A stretch of DNA of 64,000 nucleotides from Malaya genurostris (lineage: Eukaryota; Arthropoda; Insecta; Diptera; Culicidae). The notes under the pieces are model-generated. The model saw only the letters and a list, made by a program, of their open reading frames with translations, searched no databases and was not told where the DNA came from. The position numbers and the translations under genes are program-made. The DNA is taken from positions 209,990,880-210,054,879 of the forward strand of contig NC_080571.1 in the NCBI RefSeq assembly GCF_030247185.1, in the 5' to 3' direction. Shown here in pieces: positions 1-10,730 of the stretch (positions are counted from its first letter, which is position 1; every line of letters begins with the position of its first letter).

Positions 1-73
1 TTATAAATTAACAATTTGTTTTTTAGACAGAGCTTAGAATTTCTGTTTATAAGAGGATATAAACATTTAATAT

Positions 74-193
74 GGTGACGGGTATAGTGTGATGGTTCGA
101 TTCCCAACCCCGCACATAGGGTCAGAAAGATTTTCTGGTCCGAAGAGGCGAATGACCTAAGATGTTAAAGCCTCTATAATTGAAACAAAAAAA
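74..193 (+). mobile_element. tRNA-related SINE with 13-bp target duplication
   Basis: This 120-bp insertion contains a pol III B box, GGTTCGATTCC, at 94-104 and ends in an A run. It is flanked by perfect direct repeats AAACATTTAATAT at 61-73 and 194-206, as expected for LINE-driven target-primed insertion. It sits inside the Jockey copy, so it is younger than that element. The head is short and no good A box is visible, so the copy is probably 5' truncated. The 3' end (AAAGCCTCTATAATTGAAAC plus A's) has the style of mosquito tRNA SINEs such as Feilai, but I did not confirm the family. Confidence 0.8.
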
Positions 194-2400
194 AAACATT
201 TAATATATTTATTACACTTTGCCTGGATTCCTTCAATGTGATCCTTGAAAGTGAGTTTTTTGTCATACGTTAAACCTAAGTATTTAGCTTGATCGGACCA
301 TGTCAATTCCAAGCCATTCAATTTGAGAATGTGATTATTGTTTGGTTTTAGAAAAGAAGCTCTTGGCTTATGAGGAAAGGTAATTAATTGCGTTTTTGCT
401 GCATTTGGTTTAATTTTCCTTTTAGACAGATAATCACTGAAAACATTTAAACTTCTTTGTAGGCGACTGCAGATCACTCTTAGATTTCTACCTGTGGCTA
501 ACAGACTTGTGTCGATACAGAATAGCGATTTCTGACAACCAACGGGTAGATTTGGAAGATCAGAAGTGAAAATATTATACAAGATTGGAGCTACGCTCGA
601 ACCCTGCGGAACACCGGCTCGTACGGTAGCAATTCAGATTTACAATTCTGATAGCTAACCTGAAGAGTACGATCAATTAAATAATTTTGAACCTTTGTGC
701 CAAACACTGTCGAATGCTTTTTCTGTGTCTAGAAGAGCAACTCCAGTGGATAACTCAGAAGATTTATTTGCTTTTATCATGTTCGTTACTCTGACAAGTT
801 GATGAGTAGTTGAATGTTCATGACGTAATCCAAACTGCTCTGGTAAAAAAAAATTAATTCTCATTTATATGAGACATCATTCTCAACAAGATAATTTTTT
901 CAAAAAGTTTACTGATAGAAGAAAGTAAGCTAATTGGTCGATAACTTGATGTTTCTGCTGGGTTTTTATCAGGTTTGAGGATAGGAATTACTTGGCGTTT
1001 TTCCATTTTTTTGGGAAGTAAGCTAATACAAAAACACTTGTTGAAAATTTTGACCAAGAGTCTCAAGGCAACTTCGGGAAGATTTTTAATAAGAATATTA
1101 AAAATTCCATCATTACCAGGAGCCTTCATGTTTTTAAGTTTTCTAATAATTGATTTAATTTCATCAAAATTCGTCTCAATAACTTCATCTTGTGATAACA
1201 CTTGGGTTGAAATATGCTCATATTTCAGTGAGACTTCATTTTCAATAGGACTCACAACGTTCAAATTAACATTGTGGACACTCTCGAGCTGCTGAGAAAG
1301 TTTTTGAGCTTTTTCGCCATTTGTAAGAAGTATTTGATTTCCTTCCTTGAGAGCAGGAATTGGTTTCTGAGTTTTTTTAAGAACCTTAGAAAGTTTCCAG
1401 AAAGGTTTAGAATATGGCTTAATTTGTTCAACTTCTTTAGCGAAATTTTCATTTCGCAAAAGAGTAAATCTATGTTTAATTTCTTTTTGTAAATCCTTAA
1501 CTATGTTTTTCATAGCAGGATCACGAAAACGTTGATATTGTCGTCGACGAACATTCTTCAACCGAATGAGCAGTTGAAGATTGTCATCGATGATAGGAGA
1601 ATTTAATTTAGTTCGAGCTTTGGAAACTGAAAGATTTCTAGCTTCGATAATGTAATGATTCAAATTATCAATTGCTGTATCGATGTCCGCAGAATTTTCT
1701 AAAATAGTTTCATGATCCACATGATTTTCAATGTGAGATCTGTAATCCAACCAACTAGCTTTATGATAGTTGAATATAGAACTAATTGGATTAATTATAG
1801 CTTCGTTGGAAAGTCTGAATGTTACTGGAAGATGATCTGAGTCAAAGTCAGCATGTGTAATTCGGTTCACTACAATTGTGATTTACATCTTTTAGAACCA
1901 GATCAATTGTAGAGGGGTTTTTCACGGAATAGAAACAAGTCGGATTACTGGGATGAAGAACTGTGAAGTAACCAGCTGAGAGTTGATTATGAAGTATTTT
2001 ACCATTACTGTTATTTTTCCTATAATTCCACTGAACATGCTTTGCATTTAAGTCCCCTATTAAGAAAATTTTCGGTCGATATCTTGTGAGTTTTTGCAAA
2101 TCGCCTTTAAAGAAATTTAATTGTTCACCGGTGCATTGAAATGGCAAATATGCTTCAGCGATGAAATAAATTCCATGAATGGTTTCAACTTCGATTCCCA
2201 AGCTTTCAATAACTTTAGTATTGAAAGAAGGTAAAATTCGATGTTTAATTTGCCGTTGGACAAAAATGCAAACTCCACCACCCATTCAATTTGATATTTG
2301 GTTTAAGAAAAGTTTCTGTCACATTGCAATATGAATTTTGTGAACTTGGAGAAAATTACAAAATTCATCTTCACTCGATTTTAAAGATCGAGCATTCCAA
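157..2400 (-). pseudogene. Jockey ORF2 remnant: endonuclease and reverse transcriptase
   Basis: Broken ORF2 of the LINE. The N-terminal apurinic-type endonuclease is readable at 1848-2285, with the catalytic motif GDLNAKH and, later, STIDLVL. Its first part, about 2286-2400, is out of frame. The middle (854-1870) holds the linker and start of the RT fingers and palm, with KNMKAPGNDGI and SYRPISLLSSISKLFEKI. Residues around the first RT aspartate (EKAFDSVWH) are at 673-864. The C-terminal part is at 157-582. The YADD-type active site at about 511-522 reads FCID, so one catalytic aspartate is lost. At least three frame breaks separate these blocks. In life the protein would nick DNA and copy the element RNA; this copy cannot. 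Confidence 0.88.
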
Positions 2401-3975
2401 TTTAAAATATTCAAATAATTGTTTAACATCACTGTTAAAATTTAAATTCATTATAATATTATTTGCAAATTGCCATCCGATTTGAAATGCTTCATAAAGT
2501 GATGAAGTCGAATTCATTCGGATGATCATTTGAAAAAGTTGATCTTGTAGGTAGATCATTTTATTTTCAGTTCTATCGCCTAAATCGACTTCATTTAAAG
2601 AAGCGAATGGCATTGAAGGAATATTTGTGGGTAGACTGCCATTAGAAGAAGATGATTTGGCCGATCTAGTCATTATAAATTGTTTTCGTTAGAAGATGAA
2701 CTGCAAGGCGTTCCTGTGTTTTGATTATTTACATTAGGAGAATTAAGTGGTAGTTTTCTACCTGTTACCAAAGCGTAACTGTCATTAGAAGAAGATGATG
2801 ACGAGGTCGATCTACCTGCAATAAAGTGTTTTCGTTAGAAGACGAATTGGAAGGCGTACCTGTTTTTTTTTGTTTTAAATTCGAAGAAATAAGTGCCTGA
2901 GAATAATTAGGCGTGGCATTTGTAACGGTTTTTTGATTTTCAGGTATGTTCTGTAAATTTAAGGTCGTTGATTTGACTTGTTGTCTAAGCGAACGAGCGT
3001 TTAAAATTTTGTCCTGACAGGACATTTCAAATAATTGGATTTATGATTTCCATTGCAATTTGAACATGAAAATTTATCAGTGGTTTCATTCATTGGACAA
3101 ACGTCTTTCGAATGCGATTTACCACAATTCAAACACCATATATTCATATGACAATTTTTGATTCCATGGCCGAAGCCTTGGCAACGACGACATTGCGTTA
3201 AGTTTGCAATACGATTATGCCGTTTATAATGTTCCCAATGAATTTTAATGTGGGAAATGAAACGTACTTTTTCTAAAGTTTTTAAATTGTTTACATCACT
3301 TCGATTGAAGTGTGTTAGGTAAAGTTCGTGGGAAATTCCAGTGCGCGGTTTAGAAGTACCATTCGCTCTTTTTTTCATAAGTATTACTTGGGAAGGGGCA
3401 AAACTAAGCAATTCTTTTAGTTCATTTTTAATTTCATCGGTACTTTGATCATTTGATAAGCCTTTCAAGACAGCCTTGAAGGGTCTGTGTGATTTTATAT
3501 CATATGAATAAAATCTATGAAGTTTCTCGAACAAATATCGAATAAGACGTTCGTAATCTTCCAATCCATCAACCAAGACTCGACATTCTCCTCTTCGTCC
3601 GATTTGAAATGAGAATTTTACTTCCGGGAGAAAAGTAGAAAGCTCAATCCGGAATGCTTTGAAGTCGGAAATCATCACCGTCACTGGTGGCATAGATTTT
3701 TGTTTCTTCCCAGAACGACAAGCGTCCATTTTGGGAATTTTTGAAGAATTTTCTTCTATGTCGCTACAATCGGACTCAGCAAGAATCTCGTAAATATTGT
3801 TAGACGGCATAGAATCAACGGAAGGGAAATCCGTCCGTTGTCTTTTATTTTTACATTCAGATTCTATAAGATCGTGAATGTTATTAGACAAATGTTGAAT
3901 AACAGATTGTGATTTATTCCGTATTGAATTATTTTTAGCCTTAGGCTTGTTGCCTTTCCGGTTGGACGCAGGCAT
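2371..3975 (-). pseudogene. Jockey ORF1 (gag-like nucleocapsid), frame-broken
   Basis: ORF1 opens at 3975 with a lysine-rich N-terminus and stays open for 324 residues to 3001. Three zinc knuckles lie at about residues 262-275, 281-293 and 304-318, in CX2CX4HX4C and related spacings, next to a SHIKIHWEHY segment typical of LINE gag proteins. The frame then breaks. Further gag-like sequence continues at 2765-3025 and 2371-2673, the latter ending just before the endonuclease start. The product would bind the element RNA as a nucleocapsid-like chaperone. A near-identical C-terminal part occurs at 39419-39917. Confidence 0.85.
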
Positions 3976-3989
3976 TTTTGAAATGAATG

Positions 3990-4220
3990 AAATTTTAAAT
4001 AAAATTAATTAGGCTAAATTAGTCTTCGATTAAATTCCTAGTTTGGAAAAGTCTTGATGAAGACTGATATTGTGGTAGTCTTAATAAAGACTGATTAGCT
4101 CGAAGAATAGTTCTTTGAATAGCTAGCCTTAAAAAAGGCTGATTAATTTCTTAGTCTTGAAAAAGACTGATTATATTAGAATATCACTCTTTGTATAGCC
4201 TTGAGAAAGGCTGACTATTT
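3990..4220. repeat. Array of short hairpins in LINE 5' leader
   Basis: Just upstream of ORF1 lies a series of small inverted repeats of the form AGTCTTG-AAAA-AGACT and AGCCTTGAGAAAGGCT, about every 40-60 bp. Several variants are visible between 4050 and 4212. A second cluster with the same units is at 4895-4965. The arms pair, so the leader RNA could fold into several stem-loops. Confidence 0.7.
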
Positions 4221-4880
4221 TTTTTTATTCAATAATGTAATATAATTTTAGGCACACTGCTTAAGCTCTAAGATGCCAAGGGTATTTTCTAATCTTAATT
4301 AACGACTAACTTAAAACTATAATAGTATCATTAGACTATGTCATCTCGGGTTCTCGTAAATCGTAATGGCGATCGGCAGTGGTCGATGAATTGAGTGTTG
4401 CATGAGTCTTCCAGATGGCGTTGTTCCGTGTGGGTACGCGGGAAACACCCCCAGGCTACGGAGGCCCGGCGGGTGGCCCGCATGCTGGTTTTCGACTGGA
4501 GCGGTCTTCCGGGGGCTGTGATGATGATATAGCCGAAGAGAATAAAAGAGAAGTAAATATTGTGGAAAACGTGGTAAAAAAGGGGATGTGGGAACAAAAG
4601 GTCAGAGATCTAATGAGTTGCCATCGAGATGGTGAAGAGACAGGGAAGGGGGAACAAAAAAGTTAGTGACAAAAAACAGATCTTGTTAGTTCCAATGAAG
4701 ATGGTTGACAGGGACGGGAAACGAGAGAATCGGGCGGATGTTAGTAACGAACCTGTAGGTGAAGATTATACTTTCTGAGCGAGGATTAACACATTACACT
4801 TGTATATCAATGTGTTTGAGGTACTGGTATATGAGAAGCATATATAAACTATCCCGACTCGCCAACACATCCCGAACCGG
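4211..4880 (-). mobile_element. Possible LINE 3' fragment between the two hairpin clusters
   Basis: The hairpin-rich leader is interrupted here by about 670 bp that begins with a T run at 4211-4219, as a minus-strand poly(A) tail would. It includes a GC-rich patch (4400-4520) resembling in style the GC-rich patch at 41260-41420. No protein family could be assigned. Insertion of a minus-strand 5'-truncated retroelement is the simplest reading, but target duplications were not identified. Confidence 0.4.
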
Positions 4881-4972
4881 AACCTCAGGCGGTCTAAGGC
4901 TGACTAATTGTTAGTCTTGGAAAAGACTGTTAGTGATTCAGGTAGCCTTGAGAAAGACTGAAGCCTTGAATC

Positions 4973-5207
4973 CAGGCGCGTATACAGGGGGGTGTTTTAG
5001 TGGTTCAAACCCCCTCCGAAACTCAAAAAAGTATGATATTATGTAAACTCTTTTTTTCAAATAAGTAAAAAATAAAATGAATAATTTTCAACAAACGACT
5101 CCACAATAAAAAAATTTCAAATAATTATATAAAAAGTTCCATTTGTATGGAAATTGATCAACATGTTCTGAAACACCCCCCGAAATTTTTTTCTGGGTAC
5201 GCGCCTG
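4973..5207. mobile_element. hAT-type MITE, 235 bp, 8-bp TSD
   Basis: The element starts CAGGCGCGTA and ends TACGCGCCTG, perfect 10-bp terminal inverted repeats. These continue imperfectly inward (GGGGGGTGTTT against AAACACCCCCC). It is flanked by exact 8-bp repeats CTTGAATC at 4965-4972 and 5208-5215. An 8-bp duplication with CAGG/CCTG ends is typical of hAT transposons. It has no coding capacity. Confidence 0.9.
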
Positions 5208-5513
5208 CTTGAATCAATGAAACTCTAGGTAGCAAGAAAATATTTCCAGGAGCCAAGAGCTATACGCAGGCGGTGCAAACGACTGTTCAACACCGACTGA
5301 CCTGTTTCTGTTTTAGTACGGGTCAAACTACAATTACTCGTCGTTTTCGAACCAAGCCCTCCAATACTAATTATGATTGCATGAAATGGATTCTGACTAA
5401 ATATTAGCATCTTTAATTAAAGAAATTAGAGGTGAACTTATCTACCCAAAATGTTAAGGAAAGCCACTGTAGATCTAGGAAAACTAGACATTGCTTGACA
5501 TTCATTGAATTGC

Positions 5514-5630
5514 TTTTACGTTTCGTCATGGACTCAACAGTGCGATAACAGTTTACTGCTAAATAGACTCAGCGGTTCAATTTAAGCAAACAAGCAGACG
5601 TCTGTTCAATTTAACTAGCAAAACGTAAAA
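5514..5630 (-). ncRNA. Degenerate hammerhead ribozyme (type III layout)
   Basis: Read on the minus strand, stem III is TTTTACG (from 5630-5624) pairing with CGTAAAA (5520-5514). It is followed by GUU as the cleavage triplet, a long partly self-complementary arm, then CTGTTGA (5540-5534), a stem II GTC-CAT-GAC (5533-5525) and GAAA overlapping 5524-5521. The core differs from the consensus CTGATGA by one base, at a position needed for activity, and stem I is weak. It is therefore probably a dead relative of the intact copy at 22072-22170. Confidence 0.6.
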
Positions 5631-5810
5631 ATAAATCAAAATGTTTTATGTGCACTTAGCATATATGTAGAGGTTATTTTCTGGTTCTATTCGTAAACTC
5701 GATTTCAGAAATATATAGTCATTTAGGATTTTTTGGTACCGGGTGGGCAACCGGTTTGTGCTTAGTGTACATGAGTACTTTACTTTTTGTGTTACGATTC
5801 GACTTGCCAC

Positions 5811-5900
5811 TGCATAAGCGGTTTATGTTGAACCACGAGATGGCATTACCAGTTCAATATAAACTGCTAATGCTCTGATGAATGGAATACAGAAAAGTAA
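5811..5900 (+). ncRNA. Degenerate hammerhead-like sequence
   Basis: The long stem I is well kept: TGCATAAGCGGTTTATGTTG at 5811-5830 pairs in large part with the arm at 5852-5874, across an 18-nt loop. The core CTGATGA follows at 5875-5881, and a GAAA lies near 5892-5895. Stem II between them is poor and the cleavage triplet before stem I is not GUC. Order and arm sequences match the intact ribozyme at 22 kb, so this is a decayed member of the same family in the opposite orientation to the copy at 5514-5630. Confidence 0.5.
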
Positions 5901-7384
5901 AAAAAACAAAGAAAGATAAATATATAGTTTACTTTACTTGAATCGATACATAGAAATATTTCCCAGCAATCGGTGTAAAGACATCGAAAATCTATTCAAA
6001 ATTGACCGAGTTGTAGGTATTCGAAGCTCGTTAAAAAGATATTTGCGACTAATAGATTGAAATTGATTCTAGTTTGGATCTGGCAATATTTTGTTAAAAA
6101 TTTCACCACATATCTATTTGAACTTGTCAGACGTATTTGACGTGACGATGCCCTTCTATATGCGTCTCATTATCCACCTGTTAACCATTTTTGACATCAT
6201 TGCCCACCCAAAATGAGCAATCGTTCACTGGCAAGGATCGATTTGTTTTGTGAGAAATATTCAATGACTTCTAAATATAATTTGAACTTGCTCGGTTCGG
6301 GTGAATCCGTTTGTGTGAAAACCGTTTTCTATCAGGCATTTCACACTTGACAGGCAAGTGTTGTTTTCCATTTCCAACACTTCAAACTTCAAACTCGATT
6401 CTTCGATGATTCGAATATCGAATATCGAAGCTAGGCCATGTGTGGATTAGCATGGCTTCCTACAAAGTGGGTCAATTTTTCCCGCTCATCACGCGACCAC
6501 CCATCGTTTTCGTCTGCTTCCCACACGGGGCTGTGCGGTTTACAGAGAACGTGATTCACACGATACGATCAATCATAAAATTAGCAATCATTAGCGCCCC
6601 AACCAGCTGCCGCCAGCCAAGCCAAGCCAAGCCGCTGCGGTGTGCGAGAACAATCTTGAACATATTTATTTACATACATTTAACTCGACATCCATTCACG
6701 CATCTGTCTGCTCTGGTTGGTACCTCTGAAGGAAACCCACACAGGGCAGAGGCCTGCCACCAATCTACATACATAGTGTTTGCCTCTTTCTGTCGTACCT
6801 GGGCGAAGCTGGCGGTCCCATTCTTCACCTTTCTATGGGCTTATTATTCGCGTGTACTTTCTGCCCCCGTGAAAATTGAGATTGACGCACACGGGTCCAA
6901 ATGAAGCAACCTGAAAATGTTTCAGCAGTACTTCGCTCTAACCAAAATGATCAGATATTGGTTGGACTGGTACAAGATTTTCAACTATTCGTTTATGTCC
7001 ATTAATTATAGTCCCTGGCCATGTTTTTAGACCCATGCTGAAAAATGAATATTTTTCTTTGAAATATTGTTGTTATTTTCAACGATAAAAAAATGGTTTA
7101 AAAATGTTTTGTTATATTTGTAATTTTTTTTATCGTTCTGTGTGAAGGATAGTAAACTATGCGACTTCTGCCGTAAAGCACTTTTTATTTTGTAGTCATT
7201 TGCGATGCGCACGATATCTCAAAAACTAATGAATCGTTTAATTTCAAATGTTCAGGTGTTGCTTCAGGACAAGAAATATTGTAGATGCAATTCTCACACT
7301 TTTTATTTATCTCTTCGTTTTAATGGAGATATCGATATTTTTGTGACAGTGAATTTTACTTTGGTTGGTAAACGACTGGACAAT

Positions 7385-10300
7385 GCGCAATTCAGGCCCC
7401 AATGTGGTTCATAGCCTCTTGTCCAGTAACTCCTATCCCTATCTCCCCGCGGTGCCGGCTGGGGTGCATAGAAAAGATTGGGTAACCAAGCCCGGTGGGA
7501 CCTTGGCCGTATGTGGACAGGGAAAGGGGGGGGGGGGGGGGCCTTTTTTCTCTTTACAGAGAGCAAGCCTACCCGAGCGTCTGTTTCCCATGTTGGGGCG
7601 GCTCGAAACAGCGTCGGTTCTCCATGTTAGGAGCGGCTGATTACCGTCCTTATTGGACTCTAAACAGTGCTGGCACGATGGCCCTCCGGAGAGACCGGAT
7701 GTTGGTGTAGGCCTAACAAGCCGCCCGGAAAACACTTGTTACGAATAATCAGGATATAAATACGACTCGGAATAATCGGCAAAGACCTACGCGACGAAAT
7801 ATGGACTACGATTGGAAGCTTGGCATATGGAACTGCAAACCGCTTGGCTTCCCAAGATACGACCGAATGCTGCATGATGAGCTTCAAATTCGCGGCTTCG
7901 ATGTCGTAGCACTGCAGGAACTTTGTTGGACGGGACAGAAGGTGTGGAAAAGTGAACATCGAGCGGCTACCTTCTACCAGAGCTGTGGGACAACCAGCGT
8001 TCTAGGAATGGGATTTGTAATGTTGGGTAAGATGCGCCAGTGCGTGATTGGGTGGCAGCCAATCAGTGATAGAATGTGCGTATTGAAGATCAAGGGTCGT
8101 TTCTTCAATTACAGCATCATCAATGTGCACTGCCCACATGAGACAAGACCCGATTACAAAAAGGAAGCATTTTACAGCTGTCCACAGCGTTATGTAAAAC
8201 TTGTCATCGACGACATGAATGCTCAGGTAGGCCGGGTACACGACTGTGATCGGGCTGGAGAGCCTGCACGAGGTAACAAACGACAACGGCCAACGATGTG
8301 TTAACTTTGCAGCCTCCCGAGGAATGGTAGTTCGAAGCACCTTCTTCCCCCGCAAAGATATCCACAAAGCCACCTGGAGATCACCTGATCAACATACGGA
8401 AAATCAAATCAACCACGTTCTCATCGACGGGCGATTCTTCTCCGACGTCATCAATGTACCTACCGCAGTGCCAACATTGATTCTGACCACTACCTTGTTG
8501 CAGTTTGTATGCGCTCAAAACTATCGACGGTGCACAACACTCGTCGTACAGGAACGCCGGGATTCAATCTCGAGCAGCTACGTAGCGTTCGTACTGCAGA
8601 GAAATACGCGCAACAACTGGAGCAAGTGCTACCAACGGAAGAGCAGCTTGGCGCGGCGACTTTTGAAGACGGCTGGAGGAACGTAAGGTCCGCCGTGAGT
8701 AGCATTGCTTCAGCCGTACTAGGTAAGAGGTTATCGAATCGAGGAAATGACTGGTTTGACGGCGAATGTCAGCAGTTGGTCGAAGAGAAGAATGCAGCAA
8801 GGGCGAGGATGCTGCCACACCGCACTAGAGCGAACGAGGAACGATACAGACAGGCACGGAACAGACAGAACACGGTTTTCCGGAGGAAAAAGCGCCACCA
8901 AGAAGACCAAGATCGCGCAGCGATGGAACAGCTGTACCGCGCAAATGACACACGGAAGTTCTATGAGAAGGTGAACCGCTCACGTAGAGGCTACACGCCA
9001 CAGGCCGAAATGTGCAGAGATACCAGTGGTAACTTCTCACGAACGAACGTGAGGTGATCGACAGGTGGAAGCAGTACTATGACGAGCATCTGAATGGCGA
9101 AGCACAAGATACAGAGAACGACACAGGAATCAATCTGGGTGCACGCTCAGCTGACGACAGATTCCCAGCCCCTGATCTGTCGGAGATAAGTGAGGAGATC
9201 GGCAAGCTGAGGTACAACAAAGCCGTGGGCAATGACCAGTTTCCAGGCGAGCTGCTCAAACATGGAGGAGAGGCACTGGCTAGAGCGCTGCACTGTATGA
9301 TTTCTAGGATTTGGAAGGAGGAGATTCTACCGTAGGAATGGATGGATGGAGTGGTATGTCCCGTTTACAAAAAGGGCGATAAGCTAGATTGTTGCAATTA
9401 CCGCGCAATCACATTGCTGAACGCTGCCTACAAGGTACTCTCCCAAATCCTTTGCCGTCGTCTATCACCAATAGCTAAGGAATTCGTAGGACCGTACCAA
9501 GCGGGATTTACTGGAGCCCGCGCCACTACGGATCACATATTCGCGATAAGACAAGTACTCCAGAAGTGTCGTGAATACAACGTACCCACGCATCACCTAT
9601 TCATTGACTTCAAAGCGGCATACGACACAATCGATCGAGAACAGCTATGGCAGATCATGCCATAGAATACGGTTTCCCGGATAAACTGACGAGGTTGGTC
9701 AAAGCAACGATGGATAGAGTGATGTGCTACGTCCGAGTATCTGGGACGCTCTAGAGTCCCTTTGAATCTCGGAGAGGGCCACGTCAAGGTGATGGACTTT
9801 TTTGTATCTTGTTCAATATTGCCCTGGAAGGTGTGATTCGAAGAGCGAGGATCGACACGAGTGGCACGATCTTCCGAAAGTCCGTCCAACTTTTTGGCTT
9901 CGCTGACGATATTGATATTGTGACACGTAACCTTGAAAAGATGACGGAAACCTACATCGGACTGAAAGCTGAAGTTAGGCGTATCGGACTGGCCATAAAT
10001 GGATCAAAAACAAAATACATGAGAGGAAGAGGTTCTAGAGAAGAAACACTACGCCTTCCACCACGAATATTCATAGACGGTGACGATATCAAGGTGGTTG
10101 ACGAGTTCGTGTATTTGGGCTCACTGGTGACCGCCGATAATGACACCAGCAGAGAAATTCAGAGACGTATTTTGGCAGGGAATCGTGCGTACTTTGAACT
10201 TAGAAAAACCCTCCGATCGAGAAAAGTACGCAACCGCACGAAATTGACCATCTAAAAAACGCTAATTAGACCGGTTGTTCTCTATGGCCACGAGACCTGG

Positions 10301-10730
10301 ACTATGTTGGCAGAGGACCAACGCACCCTCAGTGTTTTCGAAAGAAAGGTATTGAGGACCATCTATGGTGGAGTGCAGATGGAAGACGGAACGTGGAGAC
10401 GGCGTATGAATCACGAATTGCAACAGCTGCTAGGAGAACCACCCATCGTACGGACAGCTAAAATCGGACATCTACGATGGGCTGGGCATGTCATAAGGAT
10501 GTCGGACGACAGCCCAGTGAAAATGGTTCTTGAATCTAATCCGACTGGCACAAGAAGAAGAGGAGTGCAGCGAGCAAGGTGGATCGATCAAGTGGAGGGT
10601 GATCTCAGAAGCATCCGTACCTTGAGTGGCTGGCGACGAGCAGCCATGGACCGAGCTATATGGAGACGTATTCTTGATACAGCAAAGGACACCCCAGGCC
10701 TATAGCTGTTAGGTAAGGTAAGGTAAACTG
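7385..10730 (+). mobile_element. RTE-clade LINE, nearly full length, inactive
   Basis: A plus-strand non-LTR retrotransposon with a single endonuclease-RT open frame (7801-10705), preceded by a GC-rich leader (about 7385-7800) with a G run at 7519-7530. It ends just after the ORF in a short tandem repeat, GGTAA (about 10712-10725), instead of poly(A). No separate gag ORF is present. Short 3' ends built of simple repeats and one EN-RT protein are hallmarks of the RTE clade; JAM1 is the known mosquito example. The 5' border is approximate. Confidence 0.85.
7801..10705 (+). pseudogene. RTE endonuclease-reverse transcriptase, frame-broken
   Basis: The protein begins with a DNase I-like endonuclease: the catalytic asparagine is near residue 11 (WNCKPLG) and the glutamate is at residue 40 (VVALQE). 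The late endonuclease motif reads QINHVLIDGRF, where an aspartate is expected in place of N. Frames change near 8250 and 8510. RT begins about 9054: KAVGNDQFPGELLKHGG, then after a stop at 9333-9335 PVYKKGDKLDCCNYRAITLL and LFIDFKAAYDTI. The frame shifts at about 9657. The active site FADD is intact at 9899-9910. A further nonsense codon lies near 10253, and the C-terminal tail runs to 10705. Two stops and at least three frameshifts make this copy dead. Confidence 0.88.

Larger units (their letters stand above)
1..4220 (-). mobile_element. Jockey-clade LINE, copy 1 (decayed, 3' end outside window)
   Basis: A non-LTR retrotransposon lies on the minus strand. In reading order it has a hairpin-rich 5' leader (about 4220 to 3976), a gag-like ORF1 with three zinc knuckles (3975 to about 2400), then an endonuclease and reverse transcriptase ORF2 (about 2400 to 157). 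The 3' part continues to the left of the window. The same protein series recurs at 35.4-39.9 kb and, as a fragment, at 45.1-45.8 kb, so this is a family with at least three copies here. ORF order, CCHC knuckles and lack of RNase H fit the Jockey clade, which includes the Juan elements of mosquitoes; the family name is inference. The copy is dead: ORF2 is split into several frames and it carries a SINE insertion at 74-193. Confidence 0.85.
5216..7380. other. Intronic DNA, no gene recognised
   Basis: AT-rich sequence with stop codons in all frames, apart from the two hammerhead-like sequences listed separately. A more GC-balanced, non-repetitive block lies at about 6420-6905 and has a 154-codon open frame at 6440-6904, rich in low-complexity cysteine/histidine/arginine and without recognisable domains. 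I do not regard that frame as a gene. The block could be a regulatory part of the intron, but nothing in the sequence proves this. Confidence 0.5.

Noticed and set aside
4331..4666. 83- and 88-codon frames on opposite strands
   Set aside because: They are shadows of each other in a GC-rich part of a repeat insertion and have no recognised domain.
6440..6904. 154-codon open frame
   Set aside because: No domain, no splice context and composition explained by the local GC rise; kept only as part of the intron description.
7303..7735. Several overlapping open frames in the RTE leader
   Set aside because: They overlap on both strands, are proline/glycine-rich from the G run, and lie upstream of the element's own ORF.
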